Positions 1 to 9,054 of a stretch of DNA of 64,000 bases are shown piece by piece (positions within the stretch are counted from its first letter, which is position 1; every line of letters begins with the position of its first letter). Made by a program: the position numbers and the translations under genes. Location: assembly GCA_021325525.1 (NCBI GenBank), contig JAJPHB010000128.1, positions 1-64,000 on the forward strand, read 5' to 3'. The DNA comes from Alphaproteobacteria bacterium (GTDB taxonomy: Bacteria > Pseudomonadota > Alphaproteobacteria > ATCC43930 > CGMCC-115725). The notes below the pieces were generated by a model. It was not told where the DNA came from, ran no database searches, and saw only the letters and a list, made by a program, of their open reading frames with translations.

Positions 1-1550
1 AAATGCGTCGTCTCGTCGATCGGCGGGCCGAGGCTGAGCGAGCCTTCGAGCTTGAAGCCGTAATCGAGCGTCGAGCGCCGCGCCCAGATCTGCGGCTGCT
101 CGTAGATCGGGATGGCGCAGACATTCGCCATCAGCTTCTGCTGCGCCGTCTTCCAGAGCGCCTTCTGCTTTGCCGGATCGGGCTCGACCCGGGCCGCGTC
201 GATCTCGGCATCGGCGTTGTTGCAATGCGAGAAATTCGTCACCGCCGTCGGCGTGCCGACGATGCTGCGCGAGTGGAAGAACTGCGTGAGATACGTGTCG
301 GCGATCGGGAAGCGGGCCGCCGCGTAATGAACGATGGGGCTCATATCCTTGCGGATATCGGCGTGGAAGGTGGCGTGCTCGACCACCTCCATGTCGAGAT
401 TGATGCCGACCTTGCGGAGCTGCGCCTGCACGACCTCCATCATCGACAGCATGCCGGGCAGGTTCGTGTGGATGATGTGAATGGTGAGGCCGTTCGGGTA
501 GCCCGCCTCCTTCAGCAGCTCCTTCGCCTTCGCCGGGTCATAGGGGATGAGCGGCACGTCGTCGCTCTGCCCCAGATAGCCGATCGGCACGATCGACTTG
601 GCGGCGCGCGTGATGTCCTTGCCCTTGAACTGCACGACCTGGTCGCGGTTGACGCCGTAGGCGATCGCCTGCCGCACCTTGATGTTGTCGAGGGGCGGCT
701 TCGTCACGTTGAGATAGAGGCTCGACAGCTCCGCCGGGTTGAAGACGTCGACGATGACGCCCTTCTCCTTCTTCATGCGATCGACCCAGGTCTGGTCTTG
801 CTTGCCGTAGGTCAGGTCGATCTCGCCCGAGGTGAAGGCGAGGTCGCGCGTCGCATCGGAGTAGATGTAGCGGTATATAATCTTGTCGAGCTTGGGCGCG
901 CCGCGGAAATACTGCTTGTTGGCGACGACGGTCACCGATTCCTTGGATTTGTATTCGTCGAACATGAAGGGGCCGGTGCCGATCGGCTTCTTGGCGAAGC
1001 CTTCGCCCATCTCCTCGGCCGCCTTCTTGCAGACCATGTTGCCGCCCTGATAGTTGATGAGGAGCCCCAAGAGGCTCGGCACCGGGTTCTTCAGGGTGAT
1101 CTTCACGGTGTATTTGTCTGGCGCCTCGACCTTCTCGAAATCCTTGAAGTCGCTGGAGAAGGCCGAGCGCTTCGGATCGCCGGCGCGGGCCAGGGAATAG
1201 ACGACGTCCTCCGCCGTGAACTCGCCATAGCCGTGATGGCACTGAACGCCGTGGCGCAGCTTGAAGGTCCACTCCTTGCCGTCGGGCGAGGCGGTCCAGC
1301 TCTCGGCGAGATCGGGCTCGATGGTCTCGGGATTCATCGTCCCCGGTTTCATGCGGACGAGGCCGTTGAAGAGCCAGTCGAGCAGCGCCTTGTCAGGCGT
1401 CGTCGCCGAGACGTGCGGGTCGAGCCGGCCGGCATCGATCGCCGCCATGCCGACGGTCAGCACCTTCTTTTCGGCATGGGCCGCACCGATCGTCGCGAGA
1501 AAAGCGGCGCCGGCGAGCAGCGCCGCCCTGCGGAGTGAGCCGCGGATCAT
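1..1550 (-). CDS. ABC transporter substrate-binding protein, peptide/nickel type (C-terminus off the window)
   Basis: Periplasmic binding component of a family 5 (dipeptide/oligopeptide/nickel) ABC importer. Reading the minus strand from the ATG at 1550 gives a basic N-terminus (MIRGSLRRAALLAG) and a signal peptide ending around AHA-EKK. Then come the family hallmarks: an early 'LDPHVSATTPDKALLDWLFN' segment, 'PDLAESWTASPDGKEWTFKL', and near residue 165 the 'PIGTGPFMF' stretch. Residues run on to the window edge, about 516 codons, close to the usual full length. The ATG is preceded on its own strand by GGGGAGG, a good ribosome-binding site. The substrate cannot be told from sequence. Permease and ATPase genes, if linked, lie to the left of the window. 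A long frame on the opposite strand covers the same interval and is a GC artefact. Confidence 0.93.
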   Translation of the reverse strand, partial: MIRGSLRRAALLAGAAFLATIGAAHAEKKVLTVGMAAIDAGRLDPHVSATTPDKALLDWLFNGLVRMKPGTMNPETIEPDLAESWTASPDGKEWTFKLRHGVQCHHGYGEFTAEDVVYSLARAGDPKRSAFSSDFKDFEKVEAPDKYTVKITLKNPVPSLLGLLINYQGGNMVCKKAAEEMGEGFAKKPIGTGPFMFDEYKSKESVTVVANKQYFRGAPKLDKIIYRYIYSDATRDLAFTSGEIDLTYGKQDQTWVDRMKKEKGVIVDVFNPAELSSLYLNVTKPPLDNIKVRQAIAYGVNRDQVVQFKGKDITRAAKSIVPIGYLGQSDDVPLIPYDPAKAKELLKEAGYPNGLTIHIIHTNLPGMLSMMEVVQAQLRKVGINLDMEVVEHATFHADIRKDMSPIVHYAAARFPIADTYLTQFFHSRSIVGTPTAVTNFSHCNNADAEIDAARVEPDPAKQKALWKTAQQKLMANVCAIPIYEQPQIWARRSTLDYGFKLEGSLSLGPPIDETTH

Positions 1551-1725
1551 CGAAAACCTCCCCTTTTTGCGCTCCCGAGCGTGCCGCGATACTCGCCACA
1601 AACCGGCGGCGAGCGCAAGCGGAACCGCGCCGGCGCGGTCTGTCGCGGCGACCGCGCCCGCAAGAATCGGATGGACCTGCCGGTTCCCTTGGCGATCATC
1701 GGCCGAAGAGCAAGAGAGGCCATTC

Positions 1726-2454
1726 ATGACGAGGTGGAAGACGGCGCCGGCGGTCGCCGAGCGCGTCGACAGAATCGATTGGCAGGAAGCGGCGGCCGCC
1801 CTCGACAAGCAGGGCTACGCGACGCTTCCGGCGCTGCTCGATTCCGAAGAATGCCGCGCGCTCGCGGCGCTTTACGGCGAGGCGGCGCCGTTCCGCAGCC
1901 GCATCGTCATGCAGCGCCATGCCTTCGGCCGCGGCGAATACAAATATCTGCGCTACCCGCTGCCGCCGCTCGTCGAGGCGCTGCGTCAGGCGCTCTATCC
2001 GCATCTGGCGCCGATCGCCGAGCGCTGGCGGACGCGCCTGAACGAAGGGGGCAGCTTCCCGCCGCGCCTTGCGGATTACCTCGCCCGATGCCGTGCGGCG
2101 GGACAATGCCGACCGACGCCGCTGCTCCTCGATTACGGGACAGGCGATTACAACTGCCTCCATCAGGATCTCTATGGGCCGCTCGTCTTCCCCTTGCAGC
2201 TCACCGTCCTGCTGAGCGCGCCCGGCCGCGACTTCACCGGCGGCGAATTCCTCCTCCTCGAGCAGCGTCCGCGCGCGCAGTCGCGCGGCGAGGTGGTGCC
2301 GCTGGCGCAGGGCGACGCCGTGATCTTTCCCGTCCATCATCGTCCCGTGCAGGGCACACGCGGCTGGTACCGCGTCAACCTTCGCCATGGCGTGAGCCGC
2401 ATCCGCTCGGGACGACGCCGCACGCTCGGCGTCATCTTCCACGACGCCGCCTGA
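1726..2454 (+). CDS. 2OG-Fe(II) oxygenase family protein
   Basis: Putative 2-oxoglutarate/Fe(II)-dependent dioxygenase of about 242 residues. The C-terminal half carries the double-stranded beta-helix signature: an HxD pair in 'NCLHQDLYG' for iron, a 'GGEFLLLEQRPRAQS' strand, a distal His in 'FPVHHRPVQGTRG', and an Arg nearby that could hold the 2-oxoglutarate carboxylate. The frame is open further upstream, but the ATG at 1726 follows a purine-rich AAGAGAGGCC stretch, and the protein before it looks non-coding, so this start was chosen. The substrate is unknown. Homologous stand-alone proteins of this size are usually annotated only as 2OG-Fe(II) oxygenases. It is followed 54 bases on by a glycosidase gene in the same direction, so the two could be co-transcribed. 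Confidence 0.85.
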   Translation: MTRWKTAPAVAERVDRIDWQEAAAALDKQGYATLPALLDSEECRALAALYGEAAPFRSRIVMQRHAFGRGEYKYLRYPLPPLVEALRQALYPHLAPIAERWRTRLNEGGSFPPRLADYLARCRAAGQCRPTPLLLDYGTGDYNCLHQDLYGPLVFPLQLTVLLSAPGRDFTGGEFLLLEQRPRAQSRGEVVPLAQGDAVIFPVHHRPVQGTRGWYRVNLRHGVSRIRSGRRRTLGVIFHDAA

Positions 2455-2508
2455 CCTCTGGAACTGCGCCTTCGCGGAGGCCGTTACGAATCGGCGCCGG
2501 AGGAGCGG

Positions 2509-4662
2509 ATGGCGGAGCAAGGCGAAGGCGGCAGGGTGGAGGAAGCGTCGGCCGACTCCGGCTACCACATTGCCGCCGCCGCCGAGGTCATGGAGCGGCA
2601 GCCGCGCATCCTCAAAGCCGGCGAGAGCTTCGCTCTCTTCGATCTTCATGGCGACATCGACGCCGCGGCGCGCGCCGCCGAGGGCGTCTTCCACGACGAT
2701 ACGCGCTACCTCTCGACCTGGCGCCTGCGCCTCGGCGGCGTCCGTCCGTTGCTCGTCCGCTCTTCGGTCCACCCCGAGACGCGGACGCTGCGGGTCGACC
2801 TCACCAATCCGGACATCCTGCACGGCGAGGCGCAAGTCGCCGGGCGCGAGAGCCTCGTCATCGACCGGCGGCGCGGCTTGGAGCCGGGCCTTTGCCGCGA
2901 GACTCTCCGCATCGCCAACCGCAGCGACCGCATGGTGGCGTTGCCAGCGCTCCTCGAGTTCGGCGCCGATTTCCGCGACATGTTCCAGATCCGCGGCCAC
3001 CCCCGCAAGAAGAGCGGCCGTCGGCGTCCCGACCGCATCACCGCGGACGGTCTCGTCCTCTCCTTTGCCGGCGCCGACGGCGTCCTCTACGAGACGACCC
3101 TCGCCTTCCGCCCGGCGCCCGATGCCATCGAGGGGCGGACGGCGCGCTTCGATCTCCGCCTCGCGCCCGGGGCCGAAACGGCGATCGAGATCGAAATCCG
3201 CTGGCGGAACAGCGCCCGCGACGTCGCCGCGAGCCTCCCGCCGGCCGATCCGACCCGCGCCTTCGCCGCGGATCTCGGGCTCGCCTCGGGCCATCTCGCC
3301 TTCGACACCTGGATCGCGCGCTCGCGCGCCGATCTCGAAACCTTGGCGACACCCACTCCCTACGGCCTCTTTCCCTTCGGCGGCGTCCCTTGGTACTGCA
3401 CCACCTTCGGACGCGACGGCATTCTGACGGCGTTCCTCACCCTCTGGGCCGATCCGAGCCTGGCGCGCGGCGTCCTTGGCTATCTCGCCGCGGCGCAGGC
3501 ACGCGACAGCAACGCGGCGGAGAGCGCCGAGCCCGGCAAGATCCTGCATGAGCGGCGCAAGGGCGAGATGGCGCGGCTCGGCGAGGTGCCCTTCGGCCGC
3601 TTCTACGGCAGCATCGACAGCACGCCGCTCTTCGTCATGCTGGCGGCGGCCTATTGGCGGCGCACCGGCGATGCCGCGTTCATCGGCGCGATCTGGCAGC
3701 AGATCCTGGCGGCGCTCGGCTGGATGGAGCGCTATGGCGACCCCGACGGCGACGGCTTCATCGAATATGGCGGCAAGTTCGACGAGGGCTGGCGCGATTC
3801 GCCGGACGCCGTCTTCCACGCCGACGGCCGGATCGCGGAGAAGCCCATCGCCCTCTGCGAGGTGCAGGCCTATGCCTTCGCCGCCTGGCAGGGCGCGGCG
3901 CTTTTGGCGCGCGCCATCGGCGCCGGCGACGGCGCCCAATATCGCGCCCGCGCCGAGGCGCTGCGGCGCCGCTTCGAGGCAGCGTTCTGGTGCGAGGAGA
4001 TCGGCTGCTACGGCCTCGCGCTCGACGGCGCCAAGCAGCCTTGCCGCGTGCCCTGCTCCAGCGCCGGGCACGCGCTCTTCGCCGGCATCGCGGCGCCCGA
4101 GCGCGCGGCGCAAGTCGCGGCGCGCCTCATGGCGCCCGCCTTCTTCGCCCGCTGGGGCATCCGCACGATCGGCGAGGATTGCGCGCGCTTCAATCCCGTC
4201 TCCTACCATAACGGCTCGATCTGGCCGCATGACAACGCACTGATCGCCCTCGGCCTTTCCCGCTACGGCCGCAAGGCCGAAGCGCGGCGCCTCGCCGAGG
4301 GCATCTTCCGCGCCAGCGCGCATTTCGACCTACGGCGCCTACCCGAGGTGTTCGCCGGCTTTCGCGAGGACGAGAGCGGCGGCGGCCCCGGCCGCTATCC
4401 CATCGCTTGCGCCATGCAGGCCTGGTCGAGCGCCGCTGCCTTCGGCCTCCTCGCCGCCTGCCTCGGGCTCGACTGCGATGCCGAGGCGCGGCGCCTCGTC
4501 TTCCGCCATCCGGTGCTTCCCGAACCCCTCCGCGAGCTCACGCTCCGCAATCTGCGCTTCGGCGCCGACGGCATCGATCTGCGCATCCGCGGCGACGGCG
4601 AGCGCGCCGAGGTCGAAGCCCTCGGCGGCAGCGGCAGGATTGCCGTCGCGGTCGAGCGCTGA
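2509..4662 (+). CDS. Amylo-alpha-1,6-glucosidase / glycogen-debranching-type protein
   Basis: 717-residue protein with an N-terminal GDE_N_bis-type beta domain (the 'KAGESFALFDLHGDI' and 'GVFHDDTRYLS' motifs in roughly residues 40-70) and a C-terminal (alpha/alpha)6-barrel of the GH15/GDE superfamily. In the barrel, 'WYCTTFGRDGILTAF', 'EYGGKFDEGWRDS' and 'SYHNGSIWPHDNALIA' are typical conserved segments, the last two probably supplying catalytic acids. Such proteins are thought to hydrolyse alpha-1,6-linked glucosyl residues or related oligosaccharides in the cytoplasm; the exact substrate of bacterial members is often unverified. There is no signal peptide. An 875-residue frame on the opposite strand spanning this gene is an artefact of third-position GC. 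Confidence 0.9.
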   Translation: MAEQGEGGRVEEASADSGYHIAAAAEVMERQPRILKAGESFALFDLHGDIDAAARAAEGVFHDDTRYLSTWRLRLGGVRPLLVRSSVHPETRTLRVDLTNPDILHGEAQVAGRESLVIDRRRGLEPGLCRETLRIANRSDRMVALPALLEFGADFRDMFQIRGHPRKKSGRRRPDRITADGLVLSFAGADGVLYETTLAFRPAPDAIEGRTARFDLRLAPGAETAIEIEIRWRNSARDVAASLPPADPTRAFAADLGLASGHLAFDTWIARSRADLETLATPTPYGLFPFGGVPWYCTTFGRDGILTAFLTLWADPSLARGVLGYLAAAQARDSNAAESAEPGKILHERRKGEMARLGEVPFGRFYGSIDSTPLFVMLAAAYWRRTGDAAFIGAIWQQILAALGWMERYGDPDGDGFIEYGGKFDEGWRDSPDAVFHADGRIAEKPIALCEVQAYAFAAWQGAALLARAIGAGDGAQYRARAEALRRRFEAAFWCEEIGCYGLALDGAKQPCRVPCSSAGHALFAGIAAPERAAQVAARLMAPAFFARWGIRTIGEDCARFNPVSYHNGSIWPHDNALIALGLSRYGRKAEARRLAEGIFRASAHFDLRRLPEVFAGFREDESGGGPGRYPIACAMQAWSSAAAFGLLAACLGLDCDAEARRLVFRHPVLPEPLRELTLRNLRFGADGIDLRIRGDGERAEVEALGGSGRIAVAVER

Positions 4663-4748
4663 CGGCGCGGCTCCCCATTCGCGCCGCTGGCGGCTAACAT
4701 CGCGGCCAGCCTGCCGGCGCCGGCCGGCGCTCAGAAGCGAGGGGGGGA

Positions 4749-6059
4749 ATGCTCGTCGAACGGGCGGAATTCGCGGAGCTCGATGCGCTCGCGGCGCATC
4801 GCCAGGGCTTGTGGGAACGCCAGCGCGACTACGTCGCCGCATCGTCGCCCCTCCATCGCCGCGCCTGGGGCAGCGCGCATCCGCCGCGCCGCCTCGAAGA
4901 CCTCGCCGCGCTGCCCCTCATCGACAAGGAGATGCTGCGGGCGAGCCAGCGCGCGCATCCGCCCTTCGGCGACTATCTTGCCGCTCCCGCGGCAGCGATC
5001 GCCCGCATCCACCGGACGTCCGGCACGACCGGGACCGCGATGAATCTCGCCCTCTCCGCGAGGGATGCGCACGAGACAGCGATCGTCGGCGGGCGCGCGC
5101 AGGCGGCGAGCGGGCTCGGCCCTGGCCACCGCGTCGTCCATTGCCTCAATTACCGCCTGTGGATGGGCGGCTTCACCGATCATTTGACGCTGGAGGCGAC
5201 GGGCGCCACCGTCATCCCGTTCGGCGTCGGCGAGTCGCGGCTCCTCATCGAGACGATCCGCGAGCTCGGCGTCACCGCGATCTCCTGCACCCCCTCCTAT
5301 CCGGCGGTGCTGGAGCGCGTCATAGCGGAGCATTTCCCGGGTTTGAGGCCGCGCGATCTCGGGCTGCGCCTCGGCCTCTTCGGCGGCGAGGCCGGCCTCG
5401 ATGACCCCGCTTTCCGTCAGCGCCTCGAAAGCGTCTGGGGCTTCGCCGTCCGCAACGCCAATTACGGCGTCTCCGACGTCTTCTGCAATTTCGCCGGCCA
5501 GACGGAAGGCGACCCGGATCTTCATTTCATGGCCCTCGACGTGCTGCATCCCGAGCTCATCGCGGCCGAATCGGGGACCGCCCTCCCTTGGCGCGAAGGC
5601 GAGACGGGCGAGCTGGTGCTGACGCATCTCAGCCGCGAATGCCAGCCGCTCGTCCGCTTCCGCACCGGCGACATCGTCACCTTGACCGGGCTGGGGCGCG
5701 CCGCCTGCGGCCGCACGGCGCCGCGCTTCCGCGTCGTCGGCCGCAGCGACGACATGGTCGTCGTGCGCGGCATCAACGCCTTCCCGACGCAGATTGCCGC
5801 GATCCTCAACGCCAGCCCGGCGCTGTCGGGCGAATACCGCATCGTGCTCGAAGGGCGCGGCCCCTATGATTGGCTGCCGGTCGAGGCCGAGCTTGCGGAA
5901 AAATTCGGCGGCAGCGGACCCGCGGGCCTTGCCGAGGAGATCGCGGCCGCGATGAAGCGGGCGCTCGGCCTCAGCGCCCGGATCGCGCTGCTGCCCTTCG
6001 GCACGCTGCCGCGCACCGCGGCGAAGACGCGCCGCGTCATCAGAAAGGAGCGGCCATGA
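4749..6059 (+). CDS. Phenylacetate-CoA ligase (PaaK)-like AMP-dependent synthetase
   Basis: Adenylate-forming CoA ligase of the PaaK branch (436 residues). The phosphate-binding loop is 'RIHRTSGTTGTAM' near residue 95, followed by 'SCTPSYPAVL', 'NANYGVSDVF' (the A4/A5-like adenine region), a 'FRTGDIV' motif carrying the conserved Asp, and 'VVRGINAFPTQI' before the mobile C-terminal domain, as in PaaK. It should activate an aryl or aliphatic carboxylic acid to its CoA thioester through an acyl-AMP. The ATG follows a GAGGGGGGGA ribosome-binding site. Its stop overlaps the start of the next gene (ATGA), so ligase and enoyl-CoA hydratase are probably translationally coupled and act in one degradation route. 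The paa ring-epoxidase genes are absent here, so the substrate need not be phenylacetate. Confidence 0.9.
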   Translation: MLVERAEFAELDALAAHRQGLWERQRDYVAASSPLHRRAWGSAHPPRRLEDLAALPLIDKEMLRASQRAHPPFGDYLAAPAAAIARIHRTSGTTGTAMNLALSARDAHETAIVGGRAQAASGLGPGHRVVHCLNYRLWMGGFTDHLTLEATGATVIPFGVGESRLLIETIRELGVTAISCTPSYPAVLERVIAEHFPGLRPRDLGLRLGLFGGEAGLDDPAFRQRLESVWGFAVRNANYGVSDVFCNFAGQTEGDPDLHFMALDVLHPELIAAESGTALPWREGETGELVLTHLSRECQPLVRFRTGDIVTLTGLGRAACGRTAPRFRVVGRSDDMVVVRGINAFPTQIAAILNASPALSGEYRIVLEGRGPYDWLPVEAELAEKFGGSGPAGLAEEIAAAMKRALGLSARIALLPFGTLPRTAAKTRRVIRKERP

Positions 6060-6811
6060 CGGCGACCGTGCTGAGCGAGGATGCGGGCGAGGGCGTGCGG
6101 ATCGTCACTCTCAACCGGCCGCATCGCCTCAACGCCATCGTGCCGGAGCTCCTCGACGCGCTCGTCGCGGCGCTGCAAGCCGCCGATCGCGATGCCGCGG
6201 TCCGCGCCATCCTGCTGACGGGCGCCGGCCGCGCCTTCTGCTCGGGCGACGACCTCAAGGAATTCGAATCCCAGGCGGCGGGCGAAGCCGCGACGCGCGC
6301 CTATATCGAGCGCATCCAGGACGTGACGCGCGCCATCGTCCTCGGCGACACGCCCGTGATCGGCGCCATCCGCGGCTGGGCCGTCGGCGGCGGTCTCGAA
6401 TGGGTCATCAATTGCGATTTCGCCATCGCCGCCGAGGGAACGCGCTTTTTCTTCCCGGAGATCTCGTGGGGCCTCTTCGTGACCGGCGGCGTCACGGCGC
6501 TGCTGCCGCGTCTCGTCGGCCTCCAGCGCGCGCGGCGTCTCATGCTGCTCGGCGAGCGCTTCGATGCGGCCGAGGCGCTGGAATGGGGCTTGCTGACGAG
6601 GGTGGTCACCGAAGGCGCGCTCATGAGCGAGGCGCTCGCTCTCGCCCGCCGGGTCGCAGCGCTGCCCCCCGAGCGCGTGCGCGATCTGAAGCGCATCCTT
6701 GCCGCCCGCGGCGAACTCGGGCTCGACGGCGCCATGGCGGCCGAGACCGAAGCCACGCTCCGCGGCTTCCTCGACCCCGAGACGGCGGCGCGGATCGCCG
6801 AGTTTCGCTGA
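6056..6811 (+). CDS. Enoyl-CoA hydratase/isomerase family protein
   Basis: Crotonase-fold protein of 251 residues. Visible hallmarks are 'ITLNRPHRLNAI'-like residues near 20, an oxyanion-hole segment 'LLTGAGRAFCSGDDLKEF' (about 55-72) and the second oxyanion 'IGAIRGWAVGGGLEWVINCD' (about 102-121). Glu115 region residues of the hydratase type (GGGLEW) are present, and 'PEISWGLFVTGG' follows. The start codon overlaps the stop of the CoA ligase by four bases. The reaction is likely hydration, isomerisation or hydrolysis of a CoA thioester made by the ligase; the exact chemistry cannot be read from sequence. Confidence 0.92.
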   Translation: MTATVLSEDAGEGVRIVTLNRPHRLNAIVPELLDALVAALQAADRDAAVRAILLTGAGRAFCSGDDLKEFESQAAGEAATRAYIERIQDVTRAIVLGDTPVIGAIRGWAVGGGLEWVINCDFAIAAEGTRFFFPEISWGLFVTGGVTALLPRLVGLQRARRLMLLGERFDAAEALEWGLLTRVVTEGALMSEALALARRVAALPPERVRDLKRILAARGELGLDGAMAAETEATLRGFLDPETAARIAEFR

Positions 6812-6838
6812 GATGACGGCACGGAGGCCGCGGCGGGC

Positions 6839-7234
6839 TCAGCGCCGATTGGTTCCGCCATAGAAATAGGGCGGGTTCGGCGGCGCCCCCGGTGGATAGG
6901 CCATGCCGCCCGGGCCATAGCCTGTGATCGGGCCGTTATACTGGAAGCCGAGCGTCGCGCCGGGTGCGGTCATGGGCGCCGTCGCGCCGGGGCGATAGAG
7001 ATAGGGCTGATAGGAGGGAGCGCCGGCGCCGATCTCGGGCTGGAGCTGCGGCTCGCGCTGCGGCGCCGGAATCGCGGGCGCGTCGCTTGCGGGCGCGCTC
7101 TTTGCTTCCGGCGGCGCGACGGCCGGCGCCGCCGCCCAGGCCGGCGGCCGCGGCGGAGTCTCGCTCGCGGCGCAGCCGAGAAGCGGGAGGAACAGCGCCG
7201 CCGCGACCGCCGTCCGCCCGCGCCCCTTGTCCAC
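6839..7234 (-). CDS. Proline/alanine-rich lipoprotein, unknown function
   Basis: 131-residue predicted lipoprotein. It has a short basic N-terminus, a hydrophobic stretch and a lipobox (LPLLGC) with Cys at about residue 21. A Pro/Ala-rich low-complexity linker follows, then a C-terminal Gly/Pro/Tyr-rich tail (QPYLYRPGA, PPYFYGGTNRR). I do not recognise a family. The composition suggests an extended, envelope-attached peptide. It ends 28 bases from the convergent enoyl-CoA hydratase gene and starts 12 bases after the stop of the racemase gene on the same strand, so those two may be one operon. Confidence 0.7.
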   Translation of the reverse strand: MDKGRGRTAVAAALFLPLLGCAASETPPRPPAWAAAPAVAPPEAKSAPASDAPAIPAPQREPQLQPEIGAGAPSYQPYLYRPGATAPMTAPGATLGFQYNGPITGYGPGGMAYPPGAPPNPPYFYGGTNRR

Positions 7235-7246
7235 GCCTCCTCCGCC

Positions 7247-7909
7247 TCAAGGCCAACCGAGCCGGACGCGGCCGATCGCCATGGCGACCGCGGCCTGCGT
7301 CGGCTCGACGACAGGGATGCCGATCGCCGCCTGCAGCGGCGCGCGGAAGCGCGCCATGCCGGCGCAGCCCATGACGACGACATCGGCACCCTTCTCCTCC
7401 TGCAAACGCCGGCCGATCTCGGTCATCCGCCCGAGCGCCCGGTCGTCATCGGCGAGCTCGGCGACGCCGAGCCCGACCGGCAGATCGGCGGCGAGCCGGC
7501 TTTCGACGCCCATGGCCGCGATATAGCGCAAATGGCGCGGCACCGATTTCGCCAGGATGGAGATGACCCCGAAGCGGTGGCCGAGCGTCAGCGCCGTCAG
7601 GATGCCGCATTCGGCGATGCCGAGCACGGGCTTCGCCGTTGCTTCGCGCGCGGCGTGGAGGCCGGGATCGCTGAAGCAGGCGATGACGAAGGCGGCGGCG
7701 CCGTCGCTGCGGGCGCGAACGAGCCGGCAAAGCGGCGCGATGACGCTGTCGGCGTCGCTCTGGCTTTCGATGCCGGGCGGGCCCTCGGCGAGGGTGAGGC
7801 ATTCGATCGGCGGTCCGCCGGCGATGCGCAGCGGCGCCATCGCCGCGTCGATGCCGCGCGTCACGGTCTCGCTCGAATTGGGGTTGATGACGATGACGGG
7901 CTCGGCCAT
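7247..7909 (-). CDS. Aspartate/glutamate/hydantoin racemase family protein
   Basis: 220-residue two-domain racemase of the Asp/Glu/hydantoin group. The N-terminal 'VINPNSSETVTRGID' is the typical opening of hydantoin-racemase-like members. The two catalytic cysteines are visible: 'AFVIACFSDPG' (about residue 80) and 'VVVMGCAGMARF' (about 183). Such enzymes racemise hydantoins or amino acids, or act as related maleate-isomerase-like enzymes, without a cofactor. An N-carbamoyl-D-amino acid hydrolase lies 6.5 kb to the right, which hints at hydantoin metabolism, but no hydantoinase is in the window. It is transcribed away from the aminotransferase gene across a 198-base gap that must hold both promoters. 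Confidence 0.88.
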   Translation of the reverse strand: MAEPVIVINPNSSETVTRGIDAAMAPLRIAGGPPIECLTLAEGPPGIESQSDADSVIAPLCRLVRARSDGAAAFVIACFSDPGLHAAREATAKPVLGIAECGILTALTLGHRFGVISILAKSVPRHLRYIAAMGVESRLAADLPVGLGVAELADDDRALGRMTEIGRRLQEEKGADVVVMGCAGMARFRAPLQAAIGIPVVEPTQAAVAMAIGRVRLGWP

Positions 7910-8107
7910 GGCGCGTTCCTTTCTGCGCCGAGCCTATCATAGAACACCGCCCGGCGAGGATTTGGCGCGGCTCAGAAAAACGCGCACGTTGCTGGAATTG
8001 GCAAACGTCAACTGATGTTTTCGGTCCCGGGACCGGGAACGATTCAGGGCCCGTGCTGTTCGTCATCTGGTTGCCGAAAGGGACCCAAATACGGACTGGG
8101 GCGCGAT

Positions 8108-9049
8108 TTGATCAAGCTGCAAAAACCCAGATGGGTGTTCTTCGACGGCGCCCTGCGCCCGTGGGAGGACGCGAAGCTGCACATTTCGAGCGAGGCGGTC
8201 CTGCGCGGCCTCAATGTCTTCGAAGGAATCAAGGGCTATTGGCAGCCCGATGGCAGTTTCGGCTTCGTCGCGCTGAGGCGGCATTACGACCGGCTGCGGC
8301 AGTCGGCGCGGCTGCTGCACATCCCGTTCGAGATGAATTTCACCGCCTTCGAGGACGCCTGCCACAGCCTTGTCGCGGCGCTCTACGAGCCCGCGCGCAA
8401 CATGTGGGTGCGGGCGACGCTCTATGTGACCGAAGGCCACTGGGGCGAAGGCACGGTCGCCGATCTCGTCCTCACCGCCTATCACCAGGAGAAGGGGCCG
8501 CCGCAGCCGGTCGACACCGGCATCAGCACCTGGCAGCGCGCCATCGACCTCGCGCTGCCGTGCCGGATCAAGACGAGCAGCAACTACCAGGTGGCGCGCC
8601 TCGCCAAGATCGAGGGCCGCCGCCGCGGCTGCCCGGAGATGATTCTCCTCAACCAATGGGGGCGGGTCGCCGAATCGGTCGGCTCCTGCGTCCTCGTCCT
8701 GCGCGACGGCAAAGCGGTGACGCCGCCGCCCTGGGAAGGCGCGCTCGAAAGCATCACGATCGACATCGTCGCCGAGCTCTGCCGCTCCCTCGGCATCCCC
8801 TTCGAGCGCCGGCCGGTCGAGCGGACGGAGCTGCTGATCGCCGACGAGATCGGCTTCGTCGGGACGCTGAGCGAGGTGACGACCGTGCGCTCGATCGACG
8901 GGCAGCCGATGCCCGAGGCGCCGATCCTCGCCCGGCTCGGCGAGCGCTATCTCGCGGCGGTGACCGGCCTTGCTCCGCATCCGGCGGTGGAGCTTTCCTG
9001 TCGTCCGCGGGCGTCGCCGAGCGCTATCGCCTCGGAAGCCGCCGAGTAA
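8108..9049 (+). CDS. Class IV aminotransferase, branched-chain aminotransferase-like
   Basis: PLP-dependent fold-type IV aminotransferase, about 313 residues. Features: 'WVFFDGALRPWEDAKLHISS' at the N-terminus, 'VLRGLNVFEGIKGY', the PLP lysine in 'CRIKTSSNYQVARLAKIEGR', and the phosphate-binding 'GFVGTLSEVTTVRSIDG' near the C-terminus. It probably transfers amino groups between 2-oxoglutarate and a branched-chain or other amino acid; D-amino-acid or aminodeoxychorismate-lyase-like activities are alternatives. The frame is open from an ATG at 8015, but those extra 31 residues are Cys/Gly-rich and unlike the family. The TTG at 8108, six bases after GGGG, fits the family start better. Five bases separate it from the glycosyltransferase downstream. 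Confidence 0.85.
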   Translation: MIKLQKPRWVFFDGALRPWEDAKLHISSEAVLRGLNVFEGIKGYWQPDGSFGFVALRRHYDRLRQSARLLHIPFEMNFTAFEDACHSLVAALYEPARNMWVRATLYVTEGHWGEGTVADLVLTAYHQEKGPPQPVDTGISTWQRAIDLALPCRIKTSSNYQVARLAKIEGRRRGCPEMILLNQWGRVAESVGSCVLVLRDGKAVTPPPWEGALESITIDIVAELCRSLGIPFERRPVERTELLIADEIGFVGTLSEVTTVRSIDGQPMPEAPILARLGERYLAAVTGLAPHPAVELSCRPRASPSAIASEAAE

Positions 9050-9054
9050 GCGCG

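Noticed and set aside
3-1538. 511-codon plus-strand frame opposite the substrate-binding protein
   Set aside because: The minus strand encodes a clear family 5 binding protein with signal peptide and ribosome-binding site; the plus-strand product is Arg/Asp/Leu-rich nonsense typical of antisense in high-GC genes.
1696-4323. 875-codon minus-strand frame across the oxygenase and debranching-enzyme genes
   Set aside because: It spans two real plus-strand genes and their gap, has no domain, and its Arg/Ala/Gly composition mirrors third-position GC.
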